Assembly (NCBI GenBank): GCA_010672785.1
Contig: JAAHFX010000006.1
Coordinates: 1-64,000, forward strand
Length of the DNA stretch: 64,000 nucleotides
DNA from: Sphaerospermopsis sp. SIO1G1
GTDB taxonomy: Bacteria; Cyanobacteriota; Cyanobacteriia; Cyanobacteriales; Nostocaceae
Reading direction: 5' to 3'
Positions 16,369-25,620 of this stretch are shown here, in pieces. The notes under the pieces are model-generated. The model ran no database searches and was not told the DNA's origin. It was given only the letters and a program-made list of their open reading frames with translations. Positions within the stretch are counted from its first letter, which is position 1. Every line of letters begins with the position of its first letter. Made by a program: the position numbers and the translations under genes.

Positions 16369-18129
16369 TTAGAAAACTGGAGTAATGGGTAATTTTACTG
16401 TAAAGGTAATTTCTTGGTTAGTGCTATGAACAACTATTGTTCCATTTAACCTTCTCACCATTTCTTGGACTAAAACTAACTCTAATCCTGAACTGCTGTT
16501 TTTCCAGGGTTCGTTTTTAGTAAAATGATAAAATGGTTGAAAAACTTTTGCTAGTTCATTGTCGGGAATTTCTACACCAGAATAGGTAACTATTAATATT
16601 AATATTTGTTGATAGTAGTTAGCAGAAATTATAATTGATTCACCCGGAGGAGTACACTGACAAGCATGATTAATTAATGTACTAACTATCTGTTGAAAGT
16701 CTGTAATATCTGTATTGATTTTTTGTATATCTGTCAGAATATTTAAGCTTAATTTTTGTTGTTGTAAATAAGCAATATCTCGGAAAGATTCTACTATTGA
16801 TTGAAGTATATTTTCTACATTAATTGATATTAATATTGGTAGTTCTGGTTCTATTTTTAAATAGGTAAGAGTTAATAAGTCATTAATTAATTTATTTTCT
16901 CTTTCACATTCGTTTTGCAAAATCTGTACAAGCTGTGTGAGAGATTTAAAATCTCGAATACCTGATGTTGTGATTAAATTTTCTAAGGTTTGAGTTGCTA
17001 GGTGAATATTAGTTACTGGAGTGCTAAATTTTTGAACGAGTGTTCTTAAAAATTCATATTCTCTTCTTTCTGTGTTTTCTATTTCTTGTAATTGTGCATT
17101 GGTTTTTTTTTGGAGTTGTGATTGCCTCAGAGCGATCGCACATTCATTAGCTATATCTTGAACGAGGGAAATTTCTACATCATTGAATTTCTCGGAGGTA
17201 GATTTGATTAACCAAATATTTCCTAAAACTCCTTGAGTATCAAAAATTGGATAACCTAGTTGACAAATAATATTTATTTTGATGGGGTTTTCAGATAATA
17301 TTTCTACTGATTGAAATGGCTGTTTTTTTAATAGTAATTGATATATTTCTGGCAAGTCAGATACTTTACGAGTAATTTTTTGATTAGAGTAAAAATGAGG
17401 ATTATATTGATAGCTTACCGTAGCAATTGTTTGGTTATGATTATAAAGTTCAAGTTGACATTCCTCTAAGTTTAACAGTAATGATAATTCAGAAACTATT
17501 GTTTGCAATAATTGATCAATATTGACTTGTTCATAAATTTGCTCTCTAATTTTTCTGACTAAATTTTGAAAATTTTGTATTTGCTGTAATTGTAGTTGAT
17601 ACTGTTGTTTCTGTAATTCTATTTTTTCCTCTAAATATTTAATCTCTCTTTGTAATTGTGTATTTTCTAATAATTTAGGTGATGTAATCTTAGTGCTAGT
17701 TCCAATTAATCTATAAATCTGTGACTGGCTATTTTTCAATGGTGTTAAAGTTGTACTCCAGTAAGTATTTATATCTTGAAATTGTAAGCATTGTTGATAG
17801 GAAATTGTTGTACCAAGCTGTACACATTTATTGTAGTTTTGACGCACTTTTATCGCATCTGCTGCTGAAAGTATATCTTCTGGTTTTTTACCTTGCAATT
17901 GTTCTGAAGAAATACCTAACCATCTCTCATGGGTAGGATTCATGGCAAAATAACAAAAATCTCCATCTTCTAGTACATCAACAATAAATATTGATGTCTG
18001 CACAGAATTATATACACTCAGGAGAAATTCTTTGCTACTATGGTTTTCATCTAGTTCTGTACCGAAAAAAAATGATGGGATTTTCTGAATTTGTGGGGAT
18101 AATTTAACTGGGTTAGTTTTCATAGTCAA
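16369..18129 (-). CDS. PAS-GAF sensor with degenerate histidine-kinase core (pseudokinase)
   Basis: A 586-residue soluble sensor. A PAS domain spans about residues 35-150 (MNPTHERWLGISSEQLQGKK), a coiled coil about 155-200, and a GAF domain about 205-340 (GYPIFDTQGVLGNIWLIKS). The kinase core is broken at each motif: the H-box reads FLRTLVQKFSTPV with Gln366 where the phospho-accepting His should be; the N-box reads LINHACQCTP; the G1 box reads TYSGVEIP instead of D-x-G-x-G; and the G2 box reads SSGLELVLV. I infer that it cannot autophosphorylate and may act as a ligand-responsive scaffold or partner regulator. The frame is long and intact, so it is not a recent pseudogene. It lies next to tRNA-Lys with no operon partner. 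Confidence 0.85.
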   Translation of the reverse strand: MTMKTNPVKLSPQIQKIPSFFFGTELDENHSSKEFLLSVYNSVQTSIFIVDVLEDGDFCYFAMNPTHERWLGISSEQLQGKKPEDILSAADAIKVRQNYNKCVQLGTTISYQQCLQFQDINTYWSTTLTPLKNSQSQIYRLIGTSTKITSPKLLENTQLQREIKYLEEKIELQKQQYQLQLQQIQNFQNLVRKIREQIYEQVNIDQLLQTIVSELSLLLNLEECQLELYNHNQTIATVSYQYNPHFYSNQKITRKVSDLPEIYQLLLKKQPFQSVEILSENPIKINIICQLGYPIFDTQGVLGNIWLIKSTSEKFNDVEISLVQDIANECAIALRQSQLQKKTNAQLQEIENTERREYEFLRTLVQKFSTPVTNIHLATQTLENLITTSGIRDFKSLTQLVQILQNECERENKLINDLLTLTYLKIEPELPILISINVENILQSIVESFRDIAYLQQQKLSLNILTDIQKINTDITDFQQIVSTLINHACQCTPPGESIIISANYYQQILILIVTYSGVEIPDNELAKVFQPFYHFTKNEPWKNSSSGLELVLVQEMVRRLNGTIVVHSTNQEITFTVKLPITPVF

Positions 18130-18513
18130 TATGAATTGTATACTGGTAATTTCTATAGGTAGCTTTATCCAACTCTTGAGTACATGAGTTGCGGTGACAA
18201 ATTTTTCTGAGCTTTAACAGCTAAGTTTTCTTGATATTTAACACAGACATTTATGAAGTTTAGGTAGTTAAATATTGCCTCATCGGGATCACCGATCAGT
18301 TAATGAGAATAAATTTAAAGTTGATGCTAGTTGTAAGTAAGAATAAGATATCTGGTTTGATTCCGTAAAATACTTGCTTTTGTATAAACAATGTTTTAAG
18401 ATTTTGGCACATTTTGAATTATAAAATTAAAAACTTCTCATAAATATTACAATTCTTAATATATTGAGTTAGTAATCAGTTATTATTCTCATTTATATTC
18501 ATTCCTGCTCAAC
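18130..18513. other. Intergenic region, no gene seen
   Basis: 384 AT-rich bases between two minus-strand genes. They would hold the promoter and leader of the pseudokinase gene. I see no RNA gene, clear terminator or recurrent element. Confidence 0.4.
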
Positions 18514-19122
18514 CTACTTGAATAATATATAAGCACTCATTCCTGTCAAAATGCTAACTACCAACCATGTAAAACCTAAACCGACAATTTCTCCCCAGAA
18601 CATATGGGTTAAGTTGTAAGATATTTTACCTACTACAGAACCTAAACTAAATGCGATCGCCCAAATTGCAGAATTAAAAAACATCCAACACCACCCCCAA
18701 CACAGTGAAGGGGGAATTGCTAACCACCATTGTGTCATACCGATGACTAAACCACCAATACCCCCGGAAATAATTCCATAAAAAATGCGGAAGGATAAAA
18801 ACTGGGTAGATAAAACAAACCAACCTAATGTACCCAAACTCATGATTGTAATCAGTACCCAACCTAAAATAGTAGATATAATCCAGCTAAAAGGTAAAAC
18901 TTTAGTTCTGAGTAAATAAGACTGAGGTAGAGCAATTATCAAAGCACCAAACCCAGCTTCCATAACTTCTAAATCAGGTTTTTCACCAATTTCTATTATA
19001 AACAAACTGAGAATAAATCCACCTAAAGTGGAAATCATCCACAGCAATGTAAAAATGAGAATATTAATATTTCTCTTACTCAAGCTATGATTTTGACTTA
19101 CTTTAGTGACGAATTGTATCAT
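18514..19122 (-). CDS. Multi-pass membrane protein of unknown function
   Basis: About 202 residues from the ATG at 19122 (MIQFVTKVSQNHSL). A longer frame reaching 19206 translates repeat DNA, giving MKLFPIPYSLVSTDHF, a peptide also encoded by the repeat near 42.9 kb, so I reject that start. Four to six hydrophobic helices are visible, with conserved-looking glycine-rich turns (GGIGGLVIGMTQWWLA) and EAGFGALIIALPQS. No catalytic motif is recognised. It is a cytoplasmic membrane or thylakoid protein by inference, and stands alone between repeat-bearing spacers. Confidence 0.65.
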   Translation of the reverse strand: MIQFVTKVSQNHSLSKRNINILIFTLLWMISTLGGFILSLFIIEIGEKPDLEVMEAGFGALIIALPQSYLLRTKVLPFSWIISTILGWVLITIMSLGTLGWFVLSTQFLSFRIFYGIISGGIGGLVIGMTQWWLAIPPSLCWGWCWMFFNSAIWAIAFSLGSVVGKISYNLTHMFWGEIVGLGFTWLVVSILTGMSAYILFK

Positions 19123-19141
19123 TATTTTTAAGATTGATATA

Positions 19142-19290
19142 TTTAGGGTTTGCAGCAAAAAGTGATCTGTGGAGACGAGGGAATAGGGAATAGGGAACAG
19201 TTTCAAGAGTTCGGTGGTAACGATTTTTCCTTGAAAGTAGGAATTAAATGCAAGGTTTTTGAGTTCCTACCTGATAACAGCTTGCACTTT
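19142..19290. repeat. TTTGCNGNAAAAAGT-family element
   Basis: TAGGGTTTGCAGCAAAAAGTG then ATCTGTGGAG opens the element, followed by GGGAATAGGGAATAGGGAACAG, a TTTCAAGAGTT block, ATGCAAGGTTTTTGAG and GCTTGCACTTTT. It lies just before the start of the 18.5 kb membrane-protein gene and accounts for that gene's false N-terminal extension. Confidence 0.65.
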
Positions 19291-19376
19291 TGAAAAGCTA
19301 AAATATCTAAAACATTTTACATATAAGTAAGGTTTTTATAGTTATTCAGCAAGTCCTATTTATCGTTAATTGATTA

Positions 19377-20594
19377 TCAAGTTCGATTAGTAAACATTTC
19401 TAAAAAAGCATTTCTTCTGGTTTGTGGTGACTCAGGAGAAATATAACCCCACAAACTTTCCCAATAAAAAAAAGACATTCCGGTAAATTTGTGATTTCTG
19501 ACAATTTGCACTTGTTCCTTAACTTTTTCGATCTCTACTGGATTGGCTAAAGTTCCTGTAGAAATTCCAATACTTACAGGGATTTTATTTATTGCTGATT
19601 GTACTGTAGGTTTCTCAATTTCAGTAATAAATGCCTTTATATTATCACGATAAACCTGTAAAATTAATTCATCAACTAAATTGTTATTTATCCAAGTATC
19701 CCAATCTTGTAAATAATATTTATAAGAAAATGATTGAGAGTTAGGAGAAAGCGAGATCCTGACATTAGGCTTAATTTTCTTTACTTCTTGATTAATTTGT
19801 ACCATAAAATTAGTAATTTTATTTGCCCGCCATCTCATCCATTTTTTATCAAAAAAATCATCTGGAGGACTTTTACCCAAATGTTCTTGTTTATATAAGT
19901 TGACTGTAAATTTATCATAGCCGAATTGTACAGGCATTCCAAAATGATCATCAATTTGAATACCATTCACATCATAATTTTCGACAACCTCCAGAATTAA
20001 CCCTAAAATGAATTTTTGCACTTGAGGATGTAAAGGATTTAACCATGATAACTGTTTTGTAATACCATTATTAATTTCTTCAGGTAAATTTTCATAGACA
20101 AAATTGACTACCTTTGTACTACTAGTTAACCATTCAGGATGTAACTTAGCTAATGCAGAATTAGTAGGAGTCATAAACCCATATTCAAACCAAGGAATCA
20201 CACTCATATTCTGATTTTTAGCTAATGTAACTATTTTGGTGAGAACATCATTACCACCATTCATAAAATCTAGAAAAGGTTGTGTTTTTAAACCAGTAAA
20301 TCGTTTAGCATAACTGCTATGGTAAAAAGTTGTGCCTCGATTCCATACTACTGGGTAAATAGTATTAAAATTTAGTTGAGCTAACTGATGAATAGCTCTT
20401 TCTATACCCCAAGGTACAAATAGAACACCACTGGCCACGTTAGTCAACCACACACCACGAACTTCTGTTATTAAAGAATTTGCTGGTTGGGAGTAAACAG
20501 AGTTAAAAGAAATGGGAAATATAGTTAAGCTGAATATAAAAGCTATAGATATTAATAATAAAAAAGAACGACTGATTACCCTATTCATTGGCAA
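19377..20594 (-). CDS. GHL10-type glycosyl-hydrolase-like protein, secreted
   Basis: A 405-residue protein with an N-terminal signal peptide (hydrophobic residues 10-30, ending near VYSQPA). The rest matches the glycosyl-hydrolase-like 10 (DUF187) family: it opens with EVRGVWLTNVASGVLF, continues with FNTIYPVVWNRGTTFYHS, carries NYDVNGIQIDDHFGMPV near residue 213 (predicted active-site strand) and RISLSPNSQSFSYKY near 285, and ends in FFYWESLWGY. Family members are thought to act on glycans outside the cell, often the peptidoglycan or envelope; the exact substrate is not known. Monocistronic, with a long upstream region. Confidence 0.85.
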   Translation of the reverse strand: MPMNRVISRSFLLLISIAFIFSLTIFPISFNSVYSQPANSLITEVRGVWLTNVASGVLFVPWGIERAIHQLAQLNFNTIYPVVWNRGTTFYHSSYAKRFTGLKTQPFLDFMNGGNDVLTKIVTLAKNQNMSVIPWFEYGFMTPTNSALAKLHPEWLTSSTKVVNFVYENLPEEINNGITKQLSWLNPLHPQVQKFILGLILEVVENYDVNGIQIDDHFGMPVQFGYDKFTVNLYKQEHLGKSPPDDFFDKKWMRWRANKITNFMVQINQEVKKIKPNVRISLSPNSQSFSYKYYLQDWDTWINNNLVDELILQVYRDNIKAFITEIEKPTVQSAINKIPVSIGISTGTLANPVEIEKVKEQVQIVRNHKFTGMSFFYWESLWGYISPESPQTRRNAFLEMFTNRT

Positions 20595-21162
20595 ATAAAT
20601 AGTAATTTTGCATATACATAACTACAAAAGTATCAGATAAATTTCAGGATGATATAATGATATGATGATCTTTATAATAAGCAATTACAAAAATATATCT
20701 AATGTTTCCAGTTAGATGATTAATCTGGTGTAAGTATATACTTGTATACAAGATTGTATACTGCTGATTAATAGTATGATTTGGTTTCATACAGAATCGC
20801 AGATAGTAAAAGTAAGAATTTAATGTTCATAACTTTGTAATTTTATATCCTCATACAGTAGCACCTATAATTTGCGGATTTTTTGCAACTGTACCAATCA
20901 TTTGTCAATAAATGCAGAAATATGTATGATTATCTTGGGAATTTAGGTAATACCAAGACAGACAAATATGATAAATATTGTATTGGTATTACTAGCAACA
21001 TATTGAATATATAGTCTTTGTTCGTGTCAAGAATTAAACTCTAAATAGAGATTTTTGATACAAATTTGAATTGACTAAATAGATTCTTAATTACAGCTTT
21101 AAAGAAACTTTACTAAGACAATAAAGGTGAAAGAAAATATTATTAAGACCCGGTGACAAAGG
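20595..21162. other. Divergent intergenic region upstream of flv3
   Basis: 568 AT-rich bases between the divergent GHL10 gene and flv3, holding the promoters of both. It contains a perfect 12-base palindrome, CTTGTATACAAG (20741-20752), inside a run of GTATAC-like words, which could be a regulator site. I see no gene. Confidence 0.45.
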
Positions 21163-22881
21163 ATGGTAGCTCTCTCAGAGAACGTTCAACCTCGCTTAAC
21201 TATACAAACTGTAGAAATCGCTCCTAATACTACAGCGATTCGTTCCTTAGATTGGGATCGTGATCGTTTTGATATTGAATTTGGCTTGCAAAATGGCACA
21301 ACCTATAATTCTTATTTAATTAGGGGTGAACAAACAGTTTTAATTGATACTTCTCACCAGAAGTTTCGTCAGTTATATTTAGAAACTCTCAGAGGAATTA
21401 TTGACCCTAAGAGAATAGATTACATTATTGTCAGTCATACCGAACCTGACCATAGTGGTTTAATTACAGATGTCTTAAATTTAGCACCAAGAGCGACAGT
21501 TTTAGCTTCTAAAGTAGCACTGCAATTTTTGGAAGGTTTAGTACATGATCCTTTTTCCAAAAGAATTGTTAAAAGTGGCGATCGCATTAACATTGGTAAA
21601 GGTCATGAAATAGAATTTGTCAGTGCGCCAAATTTACACTGGCCAGATACAATTTTTAGTTTTGATCGTCAAACCAAAATCCTTTATACCTGTGATGCTT
21701 TTGGGATGCACTATTGTGATAGTCCCACATTTGACGAAGATTTAGAAGCAATTGAAGCTGATTTTCGCTTTTATTATGATTGCTTAATGGGTCCTAATGC
21801 TCGCTCTTTATTAAATGCTATGAAGAGAATGAAAGAGTTAGGAGAAATCAAAATTATTGCTAATGGTCACGGGCCATTATTATATCATCACCTTGATGTT
21901 TTAACCGAAAATTATCAAAATTGGAGTCAAAGACAAGCAAAAACAGAAACTACTGTGGGTTTGTTTTATGTTTCCGGTTATGGTTATAGCGATCTTTTAG
22001 CTCATGCTATTGGTGATGGAATTCAAAAGTTTGGAATTGCAGTAGAAATCATTGATCTCAAAACTGTAGAATTACAAGAAATTCAAGAATTAGCAAGTAG
22101 AGTATCAGGGTTCATTATTGGAATGCCACCTACTTCTTCTATTGTTGCCCAAGCTGGAATTAGTTCTTTATTATCTGTAGCTAAAAATAAACAAGTTGTG
22201 GGATTATTTGAATGCTATGGTGGTGATGATGAACCTGTTGATACCCTGCGTCGTAAGTTTATTGACTTAGGTATTAAAGAAGCATTCCCCGCAATTCGGA
22301 TTAAAGCAAATCCCACTGAAAGCACTTACCGAAATTGTACACAAGCAGGTACAATTTTTGGAAATATGGTGATGCGAGAACGCAACATCAAAAAAATTAA
22401 AGCCCTCGATGTGAATATGGAAAAAGCATTGGGGAGAATTAGTAGTGGATTATATATTGTTACAGCTACCAAATGTAATGTTAGTGGTGCAATGATTGCT
22501 TCTTGGGTAGCACAAGCTAGTTTTCAACCTTTGGGTTTTACCATTGCTGTAGCAAAAACTAGAGCGATTGATAGTTTATTGCAAATTGGCGATCGCTTTG
22601 TTCTGAATGTGTTAGAAGAAAATAACTATCAAAATCTGAAAAAGCATTTTCTCAAGCGCTTACTTCCAGGTACAGATAAATTTGCTGGAGTTAAAACCCA
22701 AACGGCACAAAATGGTTCTCCCATTTTAACCGAAGCATTGGCATATATGGAATGTCAAGTAGTTAGCAATATAGAATGTAGTGATCATTGGATTTTATAT
22801 TGCCGAGTTACAGATGGAAAAGTCTCTAAACCAGACTCTCTCACCGCAGTTAGACATCGTAAAGTTGGTAATTACTACTAA
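21163..22881 (+). CDS. flv3: Diflavin flavoprotein Flv3 type (NAD(P)H:oxygen oxidoreductase)
   Basis: A 572-residue class C flavodiiron protein. The metallo-beta-lactamase-like domain (residues 25-260) keeps the canonical iron ligands: SHTEPDHSG near 102-110, a histidine in PNLHWPD, and ANGHGP near 246. A flavodoxin domain (about 265-415, FYVSGYGYSDLLAHAIG) and a C-terminal flavin reductase domain (about 430-572) follow. Flv1/Flv3 heterodimers pass electrons from photosystem I to O2 without making peroxide. The pairing and order, flv3 then flv1 on one strand, recall the heterocyst-type flv3B-flv1B pair of Anabaena; that assignment is inference. The ATG is preceded by GGTGACAAAGG. Confidence 0.92.
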   Translation: MVALSENVQPRLTIQTVEIAPNTTAIRSLDWDRDRFDIEFGLQNGTTYNSYLIRGEQTVLIDTSHQKFRQLYLETLRGIIDPKRIDYIIVSHTEPDHSGLITDVLNLAPRATVLASKVALQFLEGLVHDPFSKRIVKSGDRINIGKGHEIEFVSAPNLHWPDTIFSFDRQTKILYTCDAFGMHYCDSPTFDEDLEAIEADFRFYYDCLMGPNARSLLNAMKRMKELGEIKIIANGHGPLLYHHLDVLTENYQNWSQRQAKTETTVGLFYVSGYGYSDLLAHAIGDGIQKFGIAVEIIDLKTVELQEIQELASRVSGFIIGMPPTSSIVAQAGISSLLSVAKNKQVVGLFECYGGDDEPVDTLRRKFIDLGIKEAFPAIRIKANPTESTYRNCTQAGTIFGNMVMRERNIKKIKALDVNMEKALGRISSGLYIVTATKCNVSGAMIASWVAQASFQPLGFTIAVAKTRAIDSLLQIGDRFVLNVLEENNYQNLKKHFLKRLLPGTDKFAGVKTQTAQNGSPILTEALAYMECQVVSNIECSDHWILYCRVTDGKVSKPDSLTAVRHRKVGNYY

Positions 22882-22916
22882 TTGATAATTCGTAATTCTG
22901 AATTTTGAATTATAAA

Positions 22917-23009
22917 TAGGACTTACGTAAAACCTATACCAAATACTGTCATGGCGACGTAAGGAAGCAATCTCAAACCCCAATATTTCATTAAAATGCG
23001 TAAGTCCTA
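22917..23009. repeat. MITE-like element with GGACTTACG ends (copy 2)
   Basis: 93 bases, opening TAGGACTTACGTAAAACC and closing AAATGCGTAAGTCCTA. The interior (AAATACTGTCATGGCGACG then AAGGAAGCAATC) is shared with the 93-base copy at 29960. It lies between flv3 and flv1. Confidence 0.8.
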
Positions 23010-23157
23010 AGAAATTCTCAATTCAGAATTATCAATTCTAGTATTGGTGACAGGCAAACTATTCATGAGATAGATATATCTTCAGTAATTTGGCAGATAT
23101 GATATTACATCTGCCAGAAGTTTTATTGCTCAACTTTTTTATTCACAATAAACAACT

Positions 23158-24870
23158 ATGACAGACTCTAAACCACGGGATGTACAAATTATTCCCCTAG
23201 CTACAAATACTAAATCTTTTAGATCGAGAAGTTGGTCACGTTTGAGATTTGAAATTGAATATGCACTATGTAAAGGTACTACATCTAACAGTTATTTAAT
23301 CGCAAGTGAAAAGACTGCCTTAATTGATCCCCCCGGTGAAGGTTTTACCAGTATATATCTACAAGCATTGACAAATGTTATTAACTGGAAAAACCTAAAT
23401 TATGTAATTGTCGGTCATTTTAGTCCTACCCGGATACCAACTTTAAAAGCAATTTTTGCACTTGCACCACAAATAACTTTTGTTTGTTCTGTTTTAGGTG
23501 CAAATAACTTACGTGCAGCTTTTGCAGATCAGGATATTCAAGTTTTGGTTATGCGTGGGAAGGAAACTTTAGATTTAGGACAAGGTCATGTTTTAAAATT
23601 TTTACCCACTCCTAGTCCTCGTTGGCCAGAAGCACTTTGCACCTACGATCAAAAAACTCAAATTCTATATACAGATAAATTGTTTGGGGTACATATCTGC
23701 GGTGATGATGTTTTTGATGATCATGGAGCAGAATTTAAGGAAGATCAACGTTATTACTTTAATTGCTTGATGGCACCCCACGCAACCCATGTGGAAGCTG
23801 CTTTAGAAAAAATTTCTGATCTTCCTGTGAGGATGTATGCTGTAGCTCACGGGCCTTTAATTCGCACAGGTGTCATAGAATTAACCCAAGCTTATGCTGA
23901 ATGGAGTCACGCTCAAAAAAACCGAGAAATTTCCGTAGCTTTACTATACGCTTCTGCTTACGGTAACACTGCGACTTTAGCACAAGCGATCGCTTTGGGT
24001 TTAACTAAGGGAGGAATTGCCGTTAAATCTATTAACTGTGAATTTGCTACACCAGAAGAAATTCGTAGTACAATCGAACAAGCAGATGGCTTACTAATTG
24101 GTACTCCTACCATTGGTGGTCATGCTCCCACACCTATTCACACTGCTTTAGGTATTGTTTTAGCTAGTAGTGATAATAGTAAATTAGCAGGTGTTTTCGG
24201 TTCTTATGGTTGGAGTGGAGAAGCTTTAGATTTAGTCGAAGGTAAACTCAGAGATGCCGGTTATCGCTTCGGTTTTGACACCTTGAAAGTGAAGTTCAAA
24301 CCAGATGAAGTCACTTTAAAATTGTGCGAAGAAATTGGTACAGATTTTGCTCAAAGTTTAAAGAAAACAAAGAAAATTCGTCTCCCTCAAAAAGTTGCAA
24401 CTCCCATAGAACAAGCAGTCGGCAGAATAGTCGGTTCTATTTGTGTAGTTGCTGCTAAACAAGGAGAAGTAACTACGGGAATGTTGGGGAGTTGGGTATC
24501 TCAAGCTACGTTTAATCCACCGGGAATTACTGTAGCGATCGCTAAAGAAAGAGCCGTTGAAACTTTAATGTATCCTGGTGGTAAGTTTGTCTTAAATATT
24601 ATCCCAGAAGGTGTACATTTAGATTATATTAAGCACTTCCGTAAAAACTTTGCACCAGGAGAAGATCGGTTTGCAAATTTGCAAACTATAGATGCAGAAA
24701 ATGGTTGTGCAGTTTTAACTGATGCTGCTGCATATTTGGAATGCTCTGTTAGTCAAAGATTAGAATGTGGAGATCATTGGGTAGTATATGCAACTGTTGA
24801 TCAGGGTAAATTACTGAAACCTGATACTGTCACTGCTGTTAATCACCGCAAAACTGGTACACATTATTAA
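23158..24870 (+). CDS. flv1: Diflavin flavoprotein Flv1 type (lacks canonical iron ligands)
   Basis: A 570-residue partner of Flv3 with the same three domains. The iron-ligand motif is replaced by VGHFSPTRIPT near residue 97, while the late AVAHGP is kept; loss of the canonical ligands is the mark of the Flv1/Flv2 branch. The flavodoxin-like domain (YASAYGNTATLAQAIALG) and the flavin reductase domain (from about IEQAVGRIVGSICVV) are intact. It should act only as a heterodimer with the Flv3 encoded 276 bases upstream. A hairpin at 24901 probably ends the transcript. The short element in the gap between the two genes may affect their relative expression. Confidence 0.92.
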   Translation: MTDSKPRDVQIIPLATNTKSFRSRSWSRLRFEIEYALCKGTTSNSYLIASEKTALIDPPGEGFTSIYLQALTNVINWKNLNYVIVGHFSPTRIPTLKAIFALAPQITFVCSVLGANNLRAAFADQDIQVLVMRGKETLDLGQGHVLKFLPTPSPRWPEALCTYDQKTQILYTDKLFGVHICGDDVFDDHGAEFKEDQRYYFNCLMAPHATHVEAALEKISDLPVRMYAVAHGPLIRTGVIELTQAYAEWSHAQKNREISVALLYASAYGNTATLAQAIALGLTKGGIAVKSINCEFATPEEIRSTIEQADGLLIGTPTIGGHAPTPIHTALGIVLASSDNSKLAGVFGSYGWSGEALDLVEGKLRDAGYRFGFDTLKVKFKPDEVTLKLCEEIGTDFAQSLKKTKKIRLPQKVATPIEQAVGRIVGSICVVAAKQGEVTTGMLGSWVSQATFNPPGITVAIAKERAVETLMYPGGKFVLNIIPEGVHLDYIKHFRKNFAPGEDRFANLQTIDAENGCAVLTDAAAYLECSVSQRLECGDHWVVYATVDQGKLLKPDTVTAVNHRKTGTHY

Positions 24871-24900
24871 TACACATTATTCAAATTATTAAATCATAGA

Positions 24901-24927
24901 TCCCCAGACTTTTTAAAAAGTTGGGGA
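24901..24927 (+). terminator. Terminator-like palindrome after flv1
   Basis: TCCCCAGACTTTTTAAAAAGTTGGGGA is an almost perfect inverted repeat (one mismatch) followed by TTTAATTATT. It lies 31 bases past the flv1 stop, in the right place to end the flv3-flv1 transcript. Confidence 0.65.
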
Positions 24928-25032
24928 TTTAATTATTGGGAATAAATTTTTTAGGTTTCCATGAAACAAAATCATCTGATTATATAATTTTTGTTTTCCA
25001 CACTTTTTAAAAATTTCTTTGCACATGGATAA

Positions 25033-25164
25033 TACAGCAGATTTCGTTCCTATGAGATACAAATCATAATCATGAAACTCTTGAGGGGTGGGTATCTTGC
25101 ATCTTATGTGGGATGGGCATCTTGCCCGCCAAAAGTCTACATCATGACACTGGAAAGTGCTGTA
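25033..25164. repeat. Element with TACAGCA/TGCTGTA ends (copy 1)
   Basis: It begins TACAGCAGATTTCGTTCC and ends CACTGGAAAGTGCTGTA. The interior contains ATGAAACTCTTGAGGGGTGGG and GGGCATCTTGCCCGCC (a short hairpin). A close relative is at 53246, a partial inverted one at 44884 and a diverged one at 58611. No coding capacity. Confidence 0.75.
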
Positions 25165-25620
25165 TCTTCACATAACACATAATGTTAATAATTTAGAAAG
25201 AACAAAAATTTATGTCTTTCTTATCTACTCCCGAAAATTTTTAGTTGAAAGCCTCACTTTTTAAAGGGATAAAATAATATTCCTGATTTAAAGCCTCTTG
25301 CTTCAGCTAGAAGTACGGATAACTGATAACTAAAATGACCTGTTTTCTATTCCCAAAGATGAAATTTATTTTGCACAACTAGTTAATCCTGAACTTTATA
25401 CAAAAATTATATAAGCCATTGCTAGTGTATTTATTTCAAATAATTTAAAGTAATAAATAATACATAAATTTTCTTGGTAAGTTTATCCAAATTTGATGAA
25501 TAATGCCTACTAACGATATCAATTCAGTATAATTCGGTTATACTAAAGAATAGTAACTCGTAGTCTGAAATTTAAGCCTAGCCTTTAACTGAAAACTCAG
25601 CCGTAATAGATGTTAAAGCC
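25165..25620. other. Intergenic region before the Hpt-macro gene
   Basis: About 450 AT-rich bases with no supported gene. They should contain the promoter of the Hpt-macro gene. No recognisable operator seen. Confidence 0.4.
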
